Shown: positions 36,639 through 44,999 of the stretch, piece by piece
Layout: the number at the start of each line of letters is the position of its first letter
Position numbering within the stretch: the stretch's first letter is position 1
Assembly (NCBI RefSeq): GCF_023073915.1
Contig: NZ_JADPKK010000004.1
Location: forward strand, 142,379 to 206,378
DNA length: 64,000 nt
Origin: Bradyrhizobium sp. 149
Lineage (GTDB): Bacteria > Pseudomonadota > Alphaproteobacteria > Rhizobiales > Xanthobacteraceae
Direction: 5' to 3'
Position numbers and translations under genes: made by a program
The notes under the pieces: generated by a model
Seen by the model: the letters and a program-made list of their open reading frames with translations, nothing else
Databases searched by the model: none
Told to the model about the DNA's origin: nothing

Positions 36639-37886
36639 ATGCTCGACAATCCCCGGCACGACGCATCGATCGACGAATCCTCGCTCCGCTACGAAGGCTG
36701 GCGCATCGTTGCGGTCTGCTTCCTGCTCGCGACCTTCGGCTGGGGGCTCGGCTTCTACGGCCAGAGCGTCTATGTCGCGGAGCTTCAGCGTGCGCACGGC
36801 TGGTCGGCCTCGCTGATCTCATCCGGCACGACGTTCTTCTATCTGTTCGGTGCGCTGCTCGTCGTCTTCGTCGGCGAGGCCGTCAACAAATACGGCCCGC
36901 GCCTCGGCCTGATCGCGGGCACGCTGGCGATGTCGGCTGCAGCGGTCGCGATCGGCGCGGTGCGCGAGCCGTGGCAGCTTTATCTGGCCAACGCCGTGCT
37001 CGCCCTCGGCTGGGCCGGCACGAGTTTGGCCATGATCACCAACACGATCAGCCTGTGGTTCGACCAGAAGCGCGGCATGGCGATCAGCCTCGCGCTGAAC
37101 GGCGCAAGCTTCGGCGGCATTGTCGGCGTGCCTCTGCTGGTGACCTTGATCGGTCATATCGGCTTCGCCAGCGCGATGTTTGTCGTCGCAGGCGCCATGC
37201 TGGCGCTGCTCGTGCCGGTGATCCTGATTGTCGTCGGCCGTCCGCCTGATCTCCATGGTCGGCGCGCAGCGACGAAGGCGAAGCCGCAATCGTCGGCGCA
37301 GATCCGCAGCCAGGCGTTACGCGATGTCGGCTTCCTCACAGTGACCATTGCCTTTGCTTTGGTGCTGTTCGCGCAGGTCGGCTTCATCGTGCACCTGATC
37401 TCGTTCCTCGATCCCGTGATCGGGCGCGAGCGCGCGGCCGTCGCAGTTGCCGTGCTGACCGCGATGGCGGTGATCGGCCGGGTGCTGTTCTCGCTGGTGA
37501 TCGACCGCATCAACCAGCGGCTCGCCTCGGCGCTGTCGTTCCTGAGCCAGGCCGCGGCGCTTCTCGTGGTCATCAATCTGCACAATGATTACGTGCTGAT
37601 CGCCGCCTGCGCATTATTCGGCTTCTCGGTCGGCAATCTCATCACGCTGCCGTCGCTGATCGTGCAGCAGGAATTCGATTCCGCCTCGTTCGGCGTGCTG
37701 ATCAGCCTCAACACCGCGATCAACCAGGTGACGTATGCGTTCGGCCCCGGCGTGGTCGGCTTCCTGCGCGACTTTTCAGGCGGCTATTCTCTGCCGTTCT
37801 ATCTCTGCATCGCGCTGGAGGTGGTGGCGGCGGCGTTGATCATGGTGCGCGGGACGCCGCACCATGTGCCGTCATTGCGAGCGTAG
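36639..37886 (+). CDS. MFS transporter, oxalate/monocarboxylate-like
   Basis: Major facilitator of 415 residues with twelve helices. FGWGLGFYGQSVYVAELQRAHGWS resembles the oxalate:formate and monocarboxylate branch. A ribosome site aaggac precedes the ATG. Unusually, the last codons and the stop (residues PSLRA) come from a copy of dispersed repeat A that begins at 37871, so the original C-terminus may have been trimmed or replaced. Confidence 0.83.
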   Translation: MLDNPRHDASIDESSLRYEGWRIVAVCFLLATFGWGLGFYGQSVYVAELQRAHGWSASLISSGTTFFYLFGALLVVFVGEAVNKYGPRLGLIAGTLAMSAAAVAIGAVREPWQLYLANAVLALGWAGTSLAMITNTISLWFDQKRGMAISLALNGASFGGIVGVPLLVTLIGHIGFASAMFVVAGAMLALLVPVILIVVGRPPDLHGRRAATKAKPQSSAQIRSQALRDVGFLTVTIAFALVLFAQVGFIVHLISFLDPVIGRERAAVAVAVLTAMAVIGRVLFSLVIDRINQRLASALSFLSQAAALLVVINLHNDYVLIAACALFGFSVGNLITLPSLIVQQEFDSASFGVLISLNTAINQVTYAFGPGVVGFLRDFSGGYSLPFYLCIALEVVAAALIMVRGTPHHVPSLRA

Positions 37887-37955
37887 TGAAGCAATCCAGA
37901 GTCATTCCGCAGGCGCAGTCTGGATTGCTTCGTCGCGAAGGCTCCTCGCAATGAC
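37871..37955. repeat. Dispersed palindromic repeat family A, copy 2
   Basis: Begins gtcattgcgagcgtagtgaa and ends ggctcctcgcaatgac, with mirrored words gaagcaatccag and ctggattgcttc. It matches 41880-41964 and, in part, the first bases of the window. It overlaps the end of the MFS gene by 16 bases. Confidence 0.8.
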
Positions 37956-37973
37956 GAGGGGAGGGAGCGAGGC

Positions 37974-38468
37974 TCACGCCTCGCGCTGCTTCAGCAGTTC
38001 CTCCACATCCAGCCGCTTCGTGAACATCGCGAGCTTGCCGTCCGGCCCGAACGGCCATTGCTCTCTCGGCCGGTCCCGATACAGCTCCACGCCATTCTGG
38101 TCCGGATCGCGCAAATAGAGCGCTTCGGACACGCCATGGTCGCTGGCCCCATCCAGCGCAATGCCGGCCGAGAGCACGCGGTGCAGCGCATCCGCCAGCG
38201 CGGGCCGCGTCGGATAGAGGATTGCAGTGTGATAGAGTCCGGTCGTTCCCGGTGGCGGCGGCGAGCCGCCCTTGCTCTCCCAGGTGTTGAGCCCGATGTG
38301 GTGATGGTAGCCGCCGGCCGAGATGAAGGCCGCGCCGGAGCCCATGCGCTGCATCAGTTCGAAGCCCAGCACGCCGCAATAGAAGCCGAGCGCGCGATCG
38401 AGATCGGCGACCTTGAGGTGAACGTGGCCGATCCGGGTGCCGGCGGCGACGGCTTGGTTCTGCGACAT
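37974..38468 (-). CDS. VOC-family dioxygenase/glyoxalase-like protein
   Basis: Vicinal-oxygen-chelate protein of 164 residues. Expected metal ligands are in IGHVHLKVADLDRA (His), LYHTAILYPTRP (His) and NGVELYRDRP (Glu). This matches the catechol-2,3-dioxygenase-like (CatE) group, which includes ring-cleaving dioxygenases, though uncharacterised members are common. The ATG at 38468 has GGAG upstream. It lies 93 bases downstream of the CMD gene on the same strand, so the two may share a transcript for aromatic-ring breakdown. Confidence 0.85.
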   Translation of the reverse strand: MSQNQAVAAGTRIGHVHLKVADLDRALGFYCGVLGFELMQRMGSGAAFISAGGYHHHIGLNTWESKGGSPPPPGTTGLYHTAILYPTRPALADALHRVLSAGIALDGASDHGVSEALYLRDPDQNGVELYRDRPREQWPFGPDGKLAMFTKRLDVEELLKQREA

Positions 38469-38480
38469 GTGGCTGCTCCG

Positions 38481-38493
38481 TTGACAATGTCCA
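38481..38493. promoter_or_regulatory. Imperfect palindrome in the VOC gene leader (possible operator)
   Basis: ttgacaatgtcca is a 13-base imperfect dyad (ttgaca, centre a, tgtcca; 5 of 6 paired) located 12 bases before the VOC start. It is of the size expected for a MarR/GntR-type operator, but no regulator gene is adjacent. Confidence 0.3.
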
Positions 38494-38561
38494 CATAAGG
38501 CGAGCCTCGGAACAGTGCTACTGCCCTATCCCGAAACCCATCGTTTCCAGATGCGAAACTA

Positions 38562-39104
38562 TCAGAGCTCCGAGATCTCGCCGTCGGGCAGGCCGAACTC
38601 GAATGTGTTCAGCGTCATCGACACCAGCGCGTAATAGCCGCACAGCCCGATCACCTCGACCACGCCGCGCTCGCCGAGCAATTGCACCGCCTCGTCGTAG
38701 AGACCCTTCTCGACCCCATGACCCTCATGCAGCGATTTCGCGACGTCGTAGATCATCTTGCCCTTGGGATCGTCGAATTCAGGCGTGCGGCGATCGCGAA
38801 TCGCGTCGATGATTTCCGGATCCATGCCGCCGGCAAGCGCCAGGCGTTTGTGCGCGTACCATTCGTAATGCGCGGTCCAGTGCCGCGCCGTCACCAGGAT
38901 CGCGATCTCCGAAAGTTTTGCGGGGAAAATCGTGTCGTAGCGCAGGACCTCGCCGAGCCGCGTGGCGTGTCGCGCCATGTCGGGGCTGTTGAGCCAGGCC
39001 ATCATCGGCGCCGGCGGCTTGCCGCGTTTGCCGGCAATCGACTCGTCATAGGTCTGCCGCTGGCTCTCGTTCATTTCGCCAGGCGAAAGAAGCTTCAGGC
39101 GCAT
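38562..39104 (-). CDS. Carboxymuconolactone decarboxylase family protein
   Basis: CMD-fold protein of 180 residues from the ATG at 39104, which has GAGGAAA upstream; the open frame starts 8 codons earlier without a ribosome site. The core is KLSEIAILVTARHWTAHYEWYAH and ends GYYALVSMTLNTFEFG. The redox CxxC of AhpD-type members is absent, so it belongs to the PcaC-like side of the family, where the activity is usually unknown. It is divergent from the acyl-CoA dehydrogenase gene at 39243. Confidence 0.85.
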   Translation of the reverse strand: MRLKLLSPGEMNESQRQTYDESIAGKRGKPPAPMMAWLNSPDMARHATRLGEVLRYDTIFPAKLSEIAILVTARHWTAHYEWYAHKRLALAGGMDPEIIDAIRDRRTPEFDDPKGKMIYDVAKSLHEGHGVEKGLYDEAVQLLGERGVVEVIGLCGYYALVSMTLNTFEFGLPDGEISEL

Positions 39105-39242
39105 TGCTGTTTCCTCTTTGTTTTTCAAGCTTCGCCGTCGCCGCGACTATAGCGGATGCGTGACACGGAAGTGGTTGAATTCCGCGGGAGCTTGGCCCAG
39201 AGTCGCGGCCAACAAGCCGATTTAGATTGATGGAAACGATCC

Positions 39243-40454
39243 ATGAGCGACATGACAGGCGATGCCGAGACCGCCGATCTCGAAACATTCCGCAGCGAAA
39301 CACGTGTCTGGCTCGAGGCGAACTGCCCGCCGGAAATGCGCAAGCCCGCGAGCTCCGACGCCGACGTGTTCTGGGGCGGACGCAACGCAAAATTCTCGTC
39401 CGAGCCGCAGCGCATCTGGTTCGAGCGCATGCGCGACAAGGGCTGGACCGTGCCGGACTGGCCGAAGGAATACGGCGGTGGTGGCCTCAGCCCAGCCGAG
39501 CACAAGGTGCTGCGCGCCGAAATGGCCAGGATGGGTGCGCGTCCGCCGCTGTCGAGCTTCGGCATCTGGATGCTCGGGCCGGCGTTGCTCAAATACGGCA
39601 ACGACGCCCAGAAGAAGGAGCACCTGCCGAAAATCGCGGCGGGCCTGATCCGCTGGTGCCAGGGCTATTCCGAGCCGAACGCCGGCTCTGATCTCGCCTC
39701 GCTCCAGACCCGCGCCGAGAGCGACGGCGATGATTTCGTCATCACCGGCCAGAAGATCTGGACGTCCTATGCCAACTACGCCGACTGGATCTTCTGCCTG
39801 GTACGCACCGATCCCGCCGCGAAGAAGCACGACGGCATCAGCTTCATCCTGTTCGACATGGCCTCGAAGGGCGTCTCGACCAAACCGATCCTCCTGATCT
39901 CCGGCTATTCGCCGTTCTGCGAGACTTTTTTTGACAATGTTCGCGTGCCGAAATCGCATGTGGTCGGCACTGTCAACCGCGGCTGGGACGTCGCAAAATA
40001 TCTGCTCCAGCACGAGCGTGCGATGATATCAGGCATGGGCGAGCGCGGCGTCGGCCGTCCGCTGGGCCAGATCGCGGCCGATTCCGTCGGTACCGATGCG
40101 CTGGGACGGCTCGACGATGCGATGCTGCGTGGCCGGATCGCCAGCTTCGACGTCGACGAAGCCGCACTTGCGGCTTGCGCCGAGCGCGCGGTCGATCTCG
40201 CCAAGGCGGGCCAGGCCCATCCGGCATTCTCGTCGGCGATGAAATATTACGGCACCGAGCTCAACAAGCGCCGTTACGAGATTCTGATGTCGGCCGGCGG
40301 CCTCGATGCGCTGGAATGGGAGAGCGAGCGTTCGAAGCAAGGAGCTCGTCCGCGCGCCTGGCTGCGCACCAAGGCCAACTCGATCGAGGGCGGCACGACC
40401 GAGGTCATGCTCGGCATCGTCGCCAAGCGCATTCTGGATCTGCCAGGGGCCTAA
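39243..40454 (+). CDS. Acyl-CoA dehydrogenase (subunit-type, first of pair)
   Basis: FAD-dependent acyl-CoA dehydrogenase fold, 403 residues. It has the FAD/substrate motif CQGYSEPNAGSDLASLQTRAE, the middle beta domain (GDDFVITGQKIWTSYANYADW) and the C-terminal helices ending SIEGGTTEVMLGIVAKR. The paired arrangement with a second, shorter dehydrogenase at 40581 is common for heteromeric enzymes acting on steroid side chains or unusual acyl-CoAs. The actual substrate is unknown. A repeat (40461-40538) separates the two. Confidence 0.9.
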   Translation: MSDMTGDAETADLETFRSETRVWLEANCPPEMRKPASSDADVFWGGRNAKFSSEPQRIWFERMRDKGWTVPDWPKEYGGGGLSPAEHKVLRAEMARMGARPPLSSFGIWMLGPALLKYGNDAQKKEHLPKIAAGLIRWCQGYSEPNAGSDLASLQTRAESDGDDFVITGQKIWTSYANYADWIFCLVRTDPAAKKHDGISFILFDMASKGVSTKPILLISGYSPFCETFFDNVRVPKSHVVGTVNRGWDVAKYLLQHERAMISGMGERGVGRPLGQIAADSVGTDALGRLDDAMLRGRIASFDVDEAALAACAERAVDLAKAGQAHPAFSSAMKYYGTELNKRRYEILMSAGGLDALEWESERSKQGARPRAWLRTKANSIEGGTTEVMLGIVAKRILDLPGA

Positions 40455-40460
40455 CTCACC

Positions 40461-40538
40461 GTCGTTCCGGGGCGCGCGAAGCGCGAACCCGGAACCTCGA
40501 GATTCCGGGTTCGCGTCTTGGACGCGCCCCGGAATGAC
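40461..40538. repeat. Nested inverted repeat (family F)
   Basis: Two nested stems: ttccggggcgcg with cgcgccccggaa outside, and gcgaacccggaa with ttccgggttcgc inside, over about 75 bp. It lies between the two acyl-CoA dehydrogenase genes. The strong fold may limit read-through or stabilise the upstream message. Confidence 0.75.
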
Positions 40539-40580
40539 AGCGACAAAAATGCATTCCGTCAGACGTTAGAGACCTTGCAC

Positions 40581-41720
40581 ATGGCCCTCGTCCTCACCGA
40601 AGAACAATCGATGCTCCGCGACAGCGCGCGCGGGCTGATCAGCGACAAGGCGCCGGTGTCGCATTTGCGCAGCTTGCGCGATAGCAAAGATCCCACCGGC
40701 TTCTCTAGGGAGTTTTGGCATTCCTTCGCCGAGATGGGTTTTGCCGGCTTGCTGGTGCCGGAAGAGTTCGGCGGCAGCGGCCTCGGCTATGTCGAGGCCG
40801 GCGTGGTGATGGAGGAGATCGGCCGCACGCTGATGCCGTCGCCTTTCCTCGCCACCAGCGTGGTCGCGGCTTCGGCACTGAACCGTGGCGGCAATGCCGG
40901 GCAGAAGTCGGAGCATCTGCCAAAAATCTCCAACGGCTCGCTGCTCGCGACGCTCGCGATTGACGAGGGCGCAAAGCATCGCCCGCTCCAGACCAGCCTC
41001 CAGGCCGTGCGCGCCGGCAACGGTTTCAGGCTCTCCGGCGCCAAGGCGCTGGTGGTCGACGGTCACGTCGCTGATCTCCTCATCGTCGCCGCGCGCACCG
41101 CGGGCTCGGCCGGCGAGCGCGAGGGGCTGACGCTGTTCCTTGTCGATCCCAAGGCCAAGGGCGTTGCGATCGAGCGCACCATCATGGTCGACGCGCACAA
41201 TGCGGCGCGGATCGAGCTCGCCAATGTCGAGGTTAATGCCGACAGCGTGCTCGGCGAAGTCGATCAGGGCGCAACGCTGCTCGACGGCGTGCTCGATATC
41301 GGGCGCGGCGCGGTCGCCTCCGAAATGGTGGGCCTGAGCGAAGAGGTATTCAACCGAACCGTCGAATACCTGAAGAGCCGCAAGCAGTTCGGCAAGCTGA
41401 TCGGCGAATTCCAGGCGCTGCAGCACCGCGCTGCCGAACTCTATGTCGACATCGAGATCACCCGCGCCGCCGTGATGAAGGCGCTTCAGGCGCTGGATAC
41501 GGACATAGCCAAGGCCGCCTCAGCCGTCGCGGTGGCCAAAGCGCGTGCCGGCACCACCGCCACGCGCGCGGTGCAGGAAGGCGTGCAGATGCATGGCGGC
41601 ATGGGCATGACCGACCAGTTCGACATCGGCTTCTTCATGAAGCGCGCGCGTGTGTGCGAGGAATTGTTCGGGGATGCCAATTACCACACCGAGCAGCTGG
41701 CAAGGGCGCGGGGATATTAG
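40581..41720 (+). CDS. Acyl-CoA dehydrogenase (second of pair)
   Basis: Acyl-CoA dehydrogenase of 379 residues from the ATG at 40581; earlier in-frame codons fall in the repeat. It has the N-terminal helical domain (LTEEQSMLRDSARGLI) and the C-terminal helix with YLKSRKQFGKLIGEFQALQHRAAEL, which carries the usual FAD-contact arginine and QF. The middle region is more diverged and lacks the strict GSD motif. That fits the partner subunit of a heteromeric enzyme with the gene at 39243. Confidence 0.88.
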   Translation: MALVLTEEQSMLRDSARGLISDKAPVSHLRSLRDSKDPTGFSREFWHSFAEMGFAGLLVPEEFGGSGLGYVEAGVVMEEIGRTLMPSPFLATSVVAASALNRGGNAGQKSEHLPKISNGSLLATLAIDEGAKHRPLQTSLQAVRAGNGFRLSGAKALVVDGHVADLLIVAARTAGSAGEREGLTLFLVDPKAKGVAIERTIMVDAHNAARIELANVEVNADSVLGEVDQGATLLDGVLDIGRGAVASEMVGLSEEVFNRTVEYLKSRKQFGKLIGEFQALQHRAAELYVDIEITRAAVMKALQALDTDIAKAASAVAVAKARAGTTATRAVQEGVQMHGGMGMTDQFDIGFFMKRARVCEELFGDANYHTEQLARARGY

Positions 41721-41743
41721 GCGCACCGTTGCGTCGCATTCGG

Positions 41744-41846
41744 TGTCATCGCCCGCGAATGCGGGCGATCCAGTACGCCGCAGCCCCTCAGTATGCGATT
41801 GATGTCTCGGAATACTGGATCGCCCGGTCAAGGCCGGGCGATGACA
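41744..41846. repeat. Dispersed palindromic repeat family B, copy 2
   Basis: Begins tgtcatcgcccgcgaatgcg and ends gccgggcgatgaca, with gatccagtacg and atactggatc inside. It matches 27141-27240. It is followed 33 bases later by a family A copy. Confidence 0.75.
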
Positions 41847-41879
41847 GCGGAGCAGGCAGACAGCGCCTGCCCCAAGCTC

Positions 41880-41964
41880 GTCATTGCGAGGAGCACTTGC
41901 GACGAAGCAATCCAGACTTTCGTCTTGGAAAGACCCTGGATTGCTTCGCTCCGCTCGCAACGAC
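41880..41964. repeat. Dispersed palindromic repeat family A, copy 3
   Basis: Begins gtcattgcgaggagcacttg, has gaagcaatccag and ctggattgcttcg mirrored, and ends tcgcaacgac. With the family B copy next to it, it fills the 261-bp space between convergent genes. Confidence 0.8.
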
Positions 41965-41981
41965 AGCAGAGAGACCTTGCT

Positions 41982-43022
41982 CTACCGCATCGGCGGTGCG
42001 TACTGCACGCCGCCCGCGTTCCACAGCTGATTCATCCCGCGCGGGATCTTCAGCTTCGACTTCTCGCCGATATTGCGCTCGTACATCTCGCCGTAATTGC
42101 CGACGTTGCGGATGATGCGGACGACCCAATCCTTGGTGAGGCCGAGCTGCTCGCCGTAATTGCCCTCGGTGCCGACCAGCCGCATCACTTCCGGTTTCTT
42201 CGACTTCAGGGCCTCGTCGATGTTCTCCGAGGATACGCCGAGCTCTTCGGCGTTGATCATCGCGTAGAGCGTCCACTTCACGATCATCATCCAGTCGTCA
42301 TCGCGCTGACGCACGACGGGGGCGAGCGGCTCCTTGGAGATCATGTCCGGCAGGATCATGTGGTCGCCGGGCTTCGCTAGGTTGATCCGCAGCGCGTAGA
42401 GCTGGGAGACGTCGGCGCTCAGCGTGTCGCATTTGCCGGCATCATAGGCTTTCACGACGTCGTCCAGCTTGTCGAACTTCACCTCTTCATACTTCATGTT
42501 GTTGGCACGGAAGTAATCCGCGACGTTGAGCGCCGTGGTGGTCCCGGTCTGGACGCAGACCTTGCTGCCAGTCAGGTCCAGTGCGGTTTCCTTGTTGCGG
42601 GCGCGCGGTAGCATGAAGCCTGCGCCATCGTAATAGGCGACCGCGGGGAAATAGAGATCGTAGTCGAGCTCGCGCGCCATGCTCCAGGTCGAGTTGCGCG
42701 AGAGGATGTCCACCTTCCGGCTCTGCAATTCCTTGAAGCGCTCGTTGGCATCGAGCGCGACGAATTTCGCCTTGGCCGGATCATTGAAGATCGCTGCGGC
42801 CACCGCGCGGCAGAAATCGACGTCGAAGCCGGTCCAGTTGCCCTTGTCGTCGGGAATCGAGAAGCCCGGCAGGCCCTTGTTGACGCCGCACAGCACTTCG
42901 CCGCGGCGCACGGTGCGCTTCAGCGTGCGGGTGTCGTAGAACTCGTAGATCACCGCCAGGGCGCCGACCAGCACGGCAACCGCGAGCCCGATCAGCAGGC
43001 CGCCTCGAAAACTGCGCATCAT
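41982..43022 (-). CDS. Amino-acid ABC binding protein, AapJ/BztA-like, orphan
   Basis: Type II periplasmic binding protein of 346 residues, similar to the general L-amino-acid binding protein AapJ. It starts with an uncleaved-looking anchor or signal helix (residues 9-28) and then TLKRTVRRGEVLCGVNKGLPGFS, the AapJ-type mature start. Other blocks are WTGFDVDFCRAVAAAIF, CVQTGTTTALNVADYF and WVVRIIRNVGNYGEMYERNIG. No aapQMP permease or ATPase genes are adjacent, so it must use a distant system. It may be co-transcribed with the L,D-transpeptidase gene 57 bases upstream. Confidence 0.9.
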   Translation of the reverse strand: MMRSFRGGLLIGLAVAVLVGALAVIYEFYDTRTLKRTVRRGEVLCGVNKGLPGFSIPDDKGNWTGFDVDFCRAVAAAIFNDPAKAKFVALDANERFKELQSRKVDILSRNSTWSMARELDYDLYFPAVAYYDGAGFMLPRARNKETALDLTGSKVCVQTGTTTALNVADYFRANNMKYEEVKFDKLDDVVKAYDAGKCDTLSADVSQLYALRINLAKPGDHMILPDMISKEPLAPVVRQRDDDWMMIVKWTLYAMINAEELGVSSENIDEALKSKKPEVMRLVGTEGNYGEQLGLTKDWVVRIIRNVGNYGEMYERNIGEKSKLKIPRGMNQLWNAGGVQYAPPMR

Positions 43023-43079
43023 GTTGCTCTCTCGAAATAATCGGGAAAAGGAATTCTGGACGAAGGTGGGAAGAGAAGA

Positions 43080-43673
43080 TCAGAGCTCGGGCTTCTGCCG
43101 GATGACCACCTTGGTGCCGACAGGGACGCGATCGTAGAGATCGGCGACATCGCGGTTGACGAGCCGGAAGCAACCCGAGGAGACCTTGGTGCCGATCGTG
43201 TCGGGCCGATTGGTGCCGTGGATGCGATAGACTGTGGTGCCCAAATACATGGCGCGCGCGCCGAGCGGATTGCCGGGGCCGCCGGCCATGAAGCGCGGCA
43301 GATAGGGCTGGCGCTGGATCATCTCCGGCGGCGGCGTCCAGTCCGGCCACTCCTTTTTGTTGGTGATGTTCACCAGCCCCTGCCACTGAAAACCATCGCG
43401 GCCGACGCCGATGCCGTAGCGGATAGCGCGGCCGCCGGGCTGCACCAGATAGAGATGCCGTTCGGCGGTCGAGATGATGAGGGTGCCGGGTGCTTCGGTG
43501 GTGCGGAAGTAGACGACCTGCTTCTGCCATTCCGGATCGAGCTCATAGGCGTCGTCGGCCACCAGGCCCGGCTCGTCGCCGCGGTCGGGCTGCTGGGCGA
43601 AGGCATGCGGGATGGCCAGGACCAAGCCGATCGCAGCCACAAACATCCCGGTCAGGCGACGAAAATCCGTCAT
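43080..43673 (-). CDS. L,D-transpeptidase (YkuD family)
   Basis: Cell-wall enzyme of 197 residues that makes meso-DAP cross-links or anchors proteins to peptidoglycan. The catalytic motif is HGTNRPDTIGTKVSSGCFRLVN, with the nucleophile cysteine in SGCFR. A Sec signal peptide covers residues 1-26 (ending AFAQQ), so it acts in the periplasm. The family is abundant in Rhizobiales. It is read toward the AapJ-like gene. Confidence 0.92.
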   Translation of the reverse strand: MTDFRRLTGMFVAAIGLVLAIPHAFAQQPDRGDEPGLVADDAYELDPEWQKQVVYFRTTEAPGTLIISTAERHLYLVQPGGRAIRYGIGVGRDGFQWQGLVNITNKKEWPDWTPPPEMIQRQPYLPRFMAGGPGNPLGARAMYLGTTVYRIHGTNRPDTIGTKVSSGCFRLVNRDVADLYDRVPVGTKVVIRQKPEL

Positions 43674-43891
43674 TTCAAGCTCTCCCCCACGGCCAAGGCC
43701 AAATCATCTGGAACCATCAAATCTGAGGGCCCTCTTCATGGCAAGTTCAAGGCACCCTTAGACCATATGTCACGAGAATGCTTTGGTTTTTTGACGGACC
43801 CCGCGCAATGCCACAAACGGGGGATGGCGCGAAAAGCAGTAGCCATGGCCTCGCTTAGTGTGGGGCGACCAAACTTGCATTCACAAACGCC

Positions 43892-43920
43892 GTCATGCCC
43901 GGACAAGCCCGGCCAAGACG
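43892..43920. repeat. Family C repeat fragment
   Basis: cgtcatgcccggacaagcccggccaagacg resembles one half of the repeats at 32855 and 54751. It lies in the 266-bp leader of the transpeptidase gene; apart from it I see no gene in 43674-43939. Confidence 0.5.
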
Positions 43921-43939
43921 ATGTGGAAGCAGCGCGATG

Positions 43940-44914
43940 TCAGATATGGTTGTTCTCCGGCGCGATCCCGAGCCGCCGGACGATCTCTGTCCCCACGGCC
44001 CGGGCCTCAGGCCGCGAACCGATGCGCGGACTGCGAAACCGTTGTCCTGAGAGCAATCGGATCACGACGATGCAGTGCTCGTCCTCGGAGCGGCCGCGGC
44101 GCTCGACCGTGATCGTCTTCACCTCGCGCCCTTCGATATGGTCGGCGCGCAACGTGCCGTCGCCCCACAGGCGTTCGACGCGGATATCGCCTTGGCGGAT
44201 GATCCAGAAAGCGCCGGTCACAAGGTTGGCATATCGGTAAACGCCGAATGCGGCGAGCGCGCCAACCGGCAGCAGCACGATGTCGACCGGCCCGGGCGAC
44301 AGGCCGCGCCAGAGCTTGTAGGCGTAGGGAACGGCGCATAATGCGACGACGATCAGTGCGACGATCCTGATGTCCCTTACGGAAAACGGCTCGAGGGGGT
44401 CGCCGAGACGCATTTCGGGATTGCTGGCATCGAGCGGATTGACCGGAGACTCGACGTCGGGAACGTCGAATTGCGCGGCGATCCGCGCCACCGTATCGCG
44501 CACATGCGTGACATCGGCGATCGGCGGCGACGTCAGGCGTTCTCCGGAGGTCAGCGTGAAGGCCAGCTGGAAGCGGGCTTTCGCCCTCTTGCTGCCGGGA
44601 ACCTGCAATCCGCTGATGTCGTCCTTGGCAACGACCCGGGTGCGGAGTTTTCCGAACGGGCGCTGCTCCCCGATCAAGATCTGGTCCGGCGTGATGATCC
44701 ACACCACTGCCGGCGCGAGCATGATGACGCCGACGAACGCTGCTCCCACGAGCAGCGCGACCACGGAGATGATCACCTCCAGGGTGTCGTGCGTGAACAG
44801 GCCCGGCGTGAAGCAAAGCGCAACGGCGGCCGCAAAGCCGGACATGACCAGCCGCTGCGCGATCGAGGCGCCTTCACGAAGGCGAATGTCAGTGCTGTTG
44901 GTGGCGTCGTCCAT
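43940..44914 (-). CDS. Membrane protein of unknown function with two PH-like modules
   Basis: A 324-residue protein from the ATG at 44914; the longer open frame adds a non-conserved tail. Two hydrophobic pairs (about residues 20-75 and 180-225) each precede a soluble module of about 100 residues. In both modules a segment like WIITPDQILIGE or FWIIRQGDIRVERLWG leads into a strand-rich stretch (VAKDDISGLQVPGS, KTITVERRGRSEDEH). This repeated plan, membrane hairpin then beta-rich domain, recalls bacterial PH-like (bPH) membrane proteins, but I do not recognise a named family. It has no obvious operon partner. Confidence 0.7.
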   Translation of the reverse strand: MDDATNSTDIRLREGASIAQRLVMSGFAAAVALCFTPGLFTHDTLEVIISVVALLVGAAFVGVIMLAPAVVWIITPDQILIGEQRPFGKLRTRVVAKDDISGLQVPGSKRAKARFQLAFTLTSGERLTSPPIADVTHVRDTVARIAAQFDVPDVESPVNPLDASNPEMRLGDPLEPFSVRDIRIVALIVVALCAVPYAYKLWRGLSPGPVDIVLLPVGALAAFGVYRYANLVTGAFWIIRQGDIRVERLWGDGTLRADHIEGREVKTITVERRGRSEDEHCIVVIRLLSGQRFRSPRIGSRPEARAVGTEIVRRLGIAPENNHI

Positions 44915-44999
44915 CGCAGGCGGCTGATTACGTGGCCCGCGAAACTCCACGGACGGGTCCGTGGAGTCAAGCAACAAGGCCGGGCGCAGCGATCTGGCA

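Noticed and set aside
43697..44240. Plus-strand frame in the transpeptidase leader (part of 43218-44240)
   Set aside because: It is basic and low-complexity, and runs through a repeat fragment and antisense to the membrane-protein gene.
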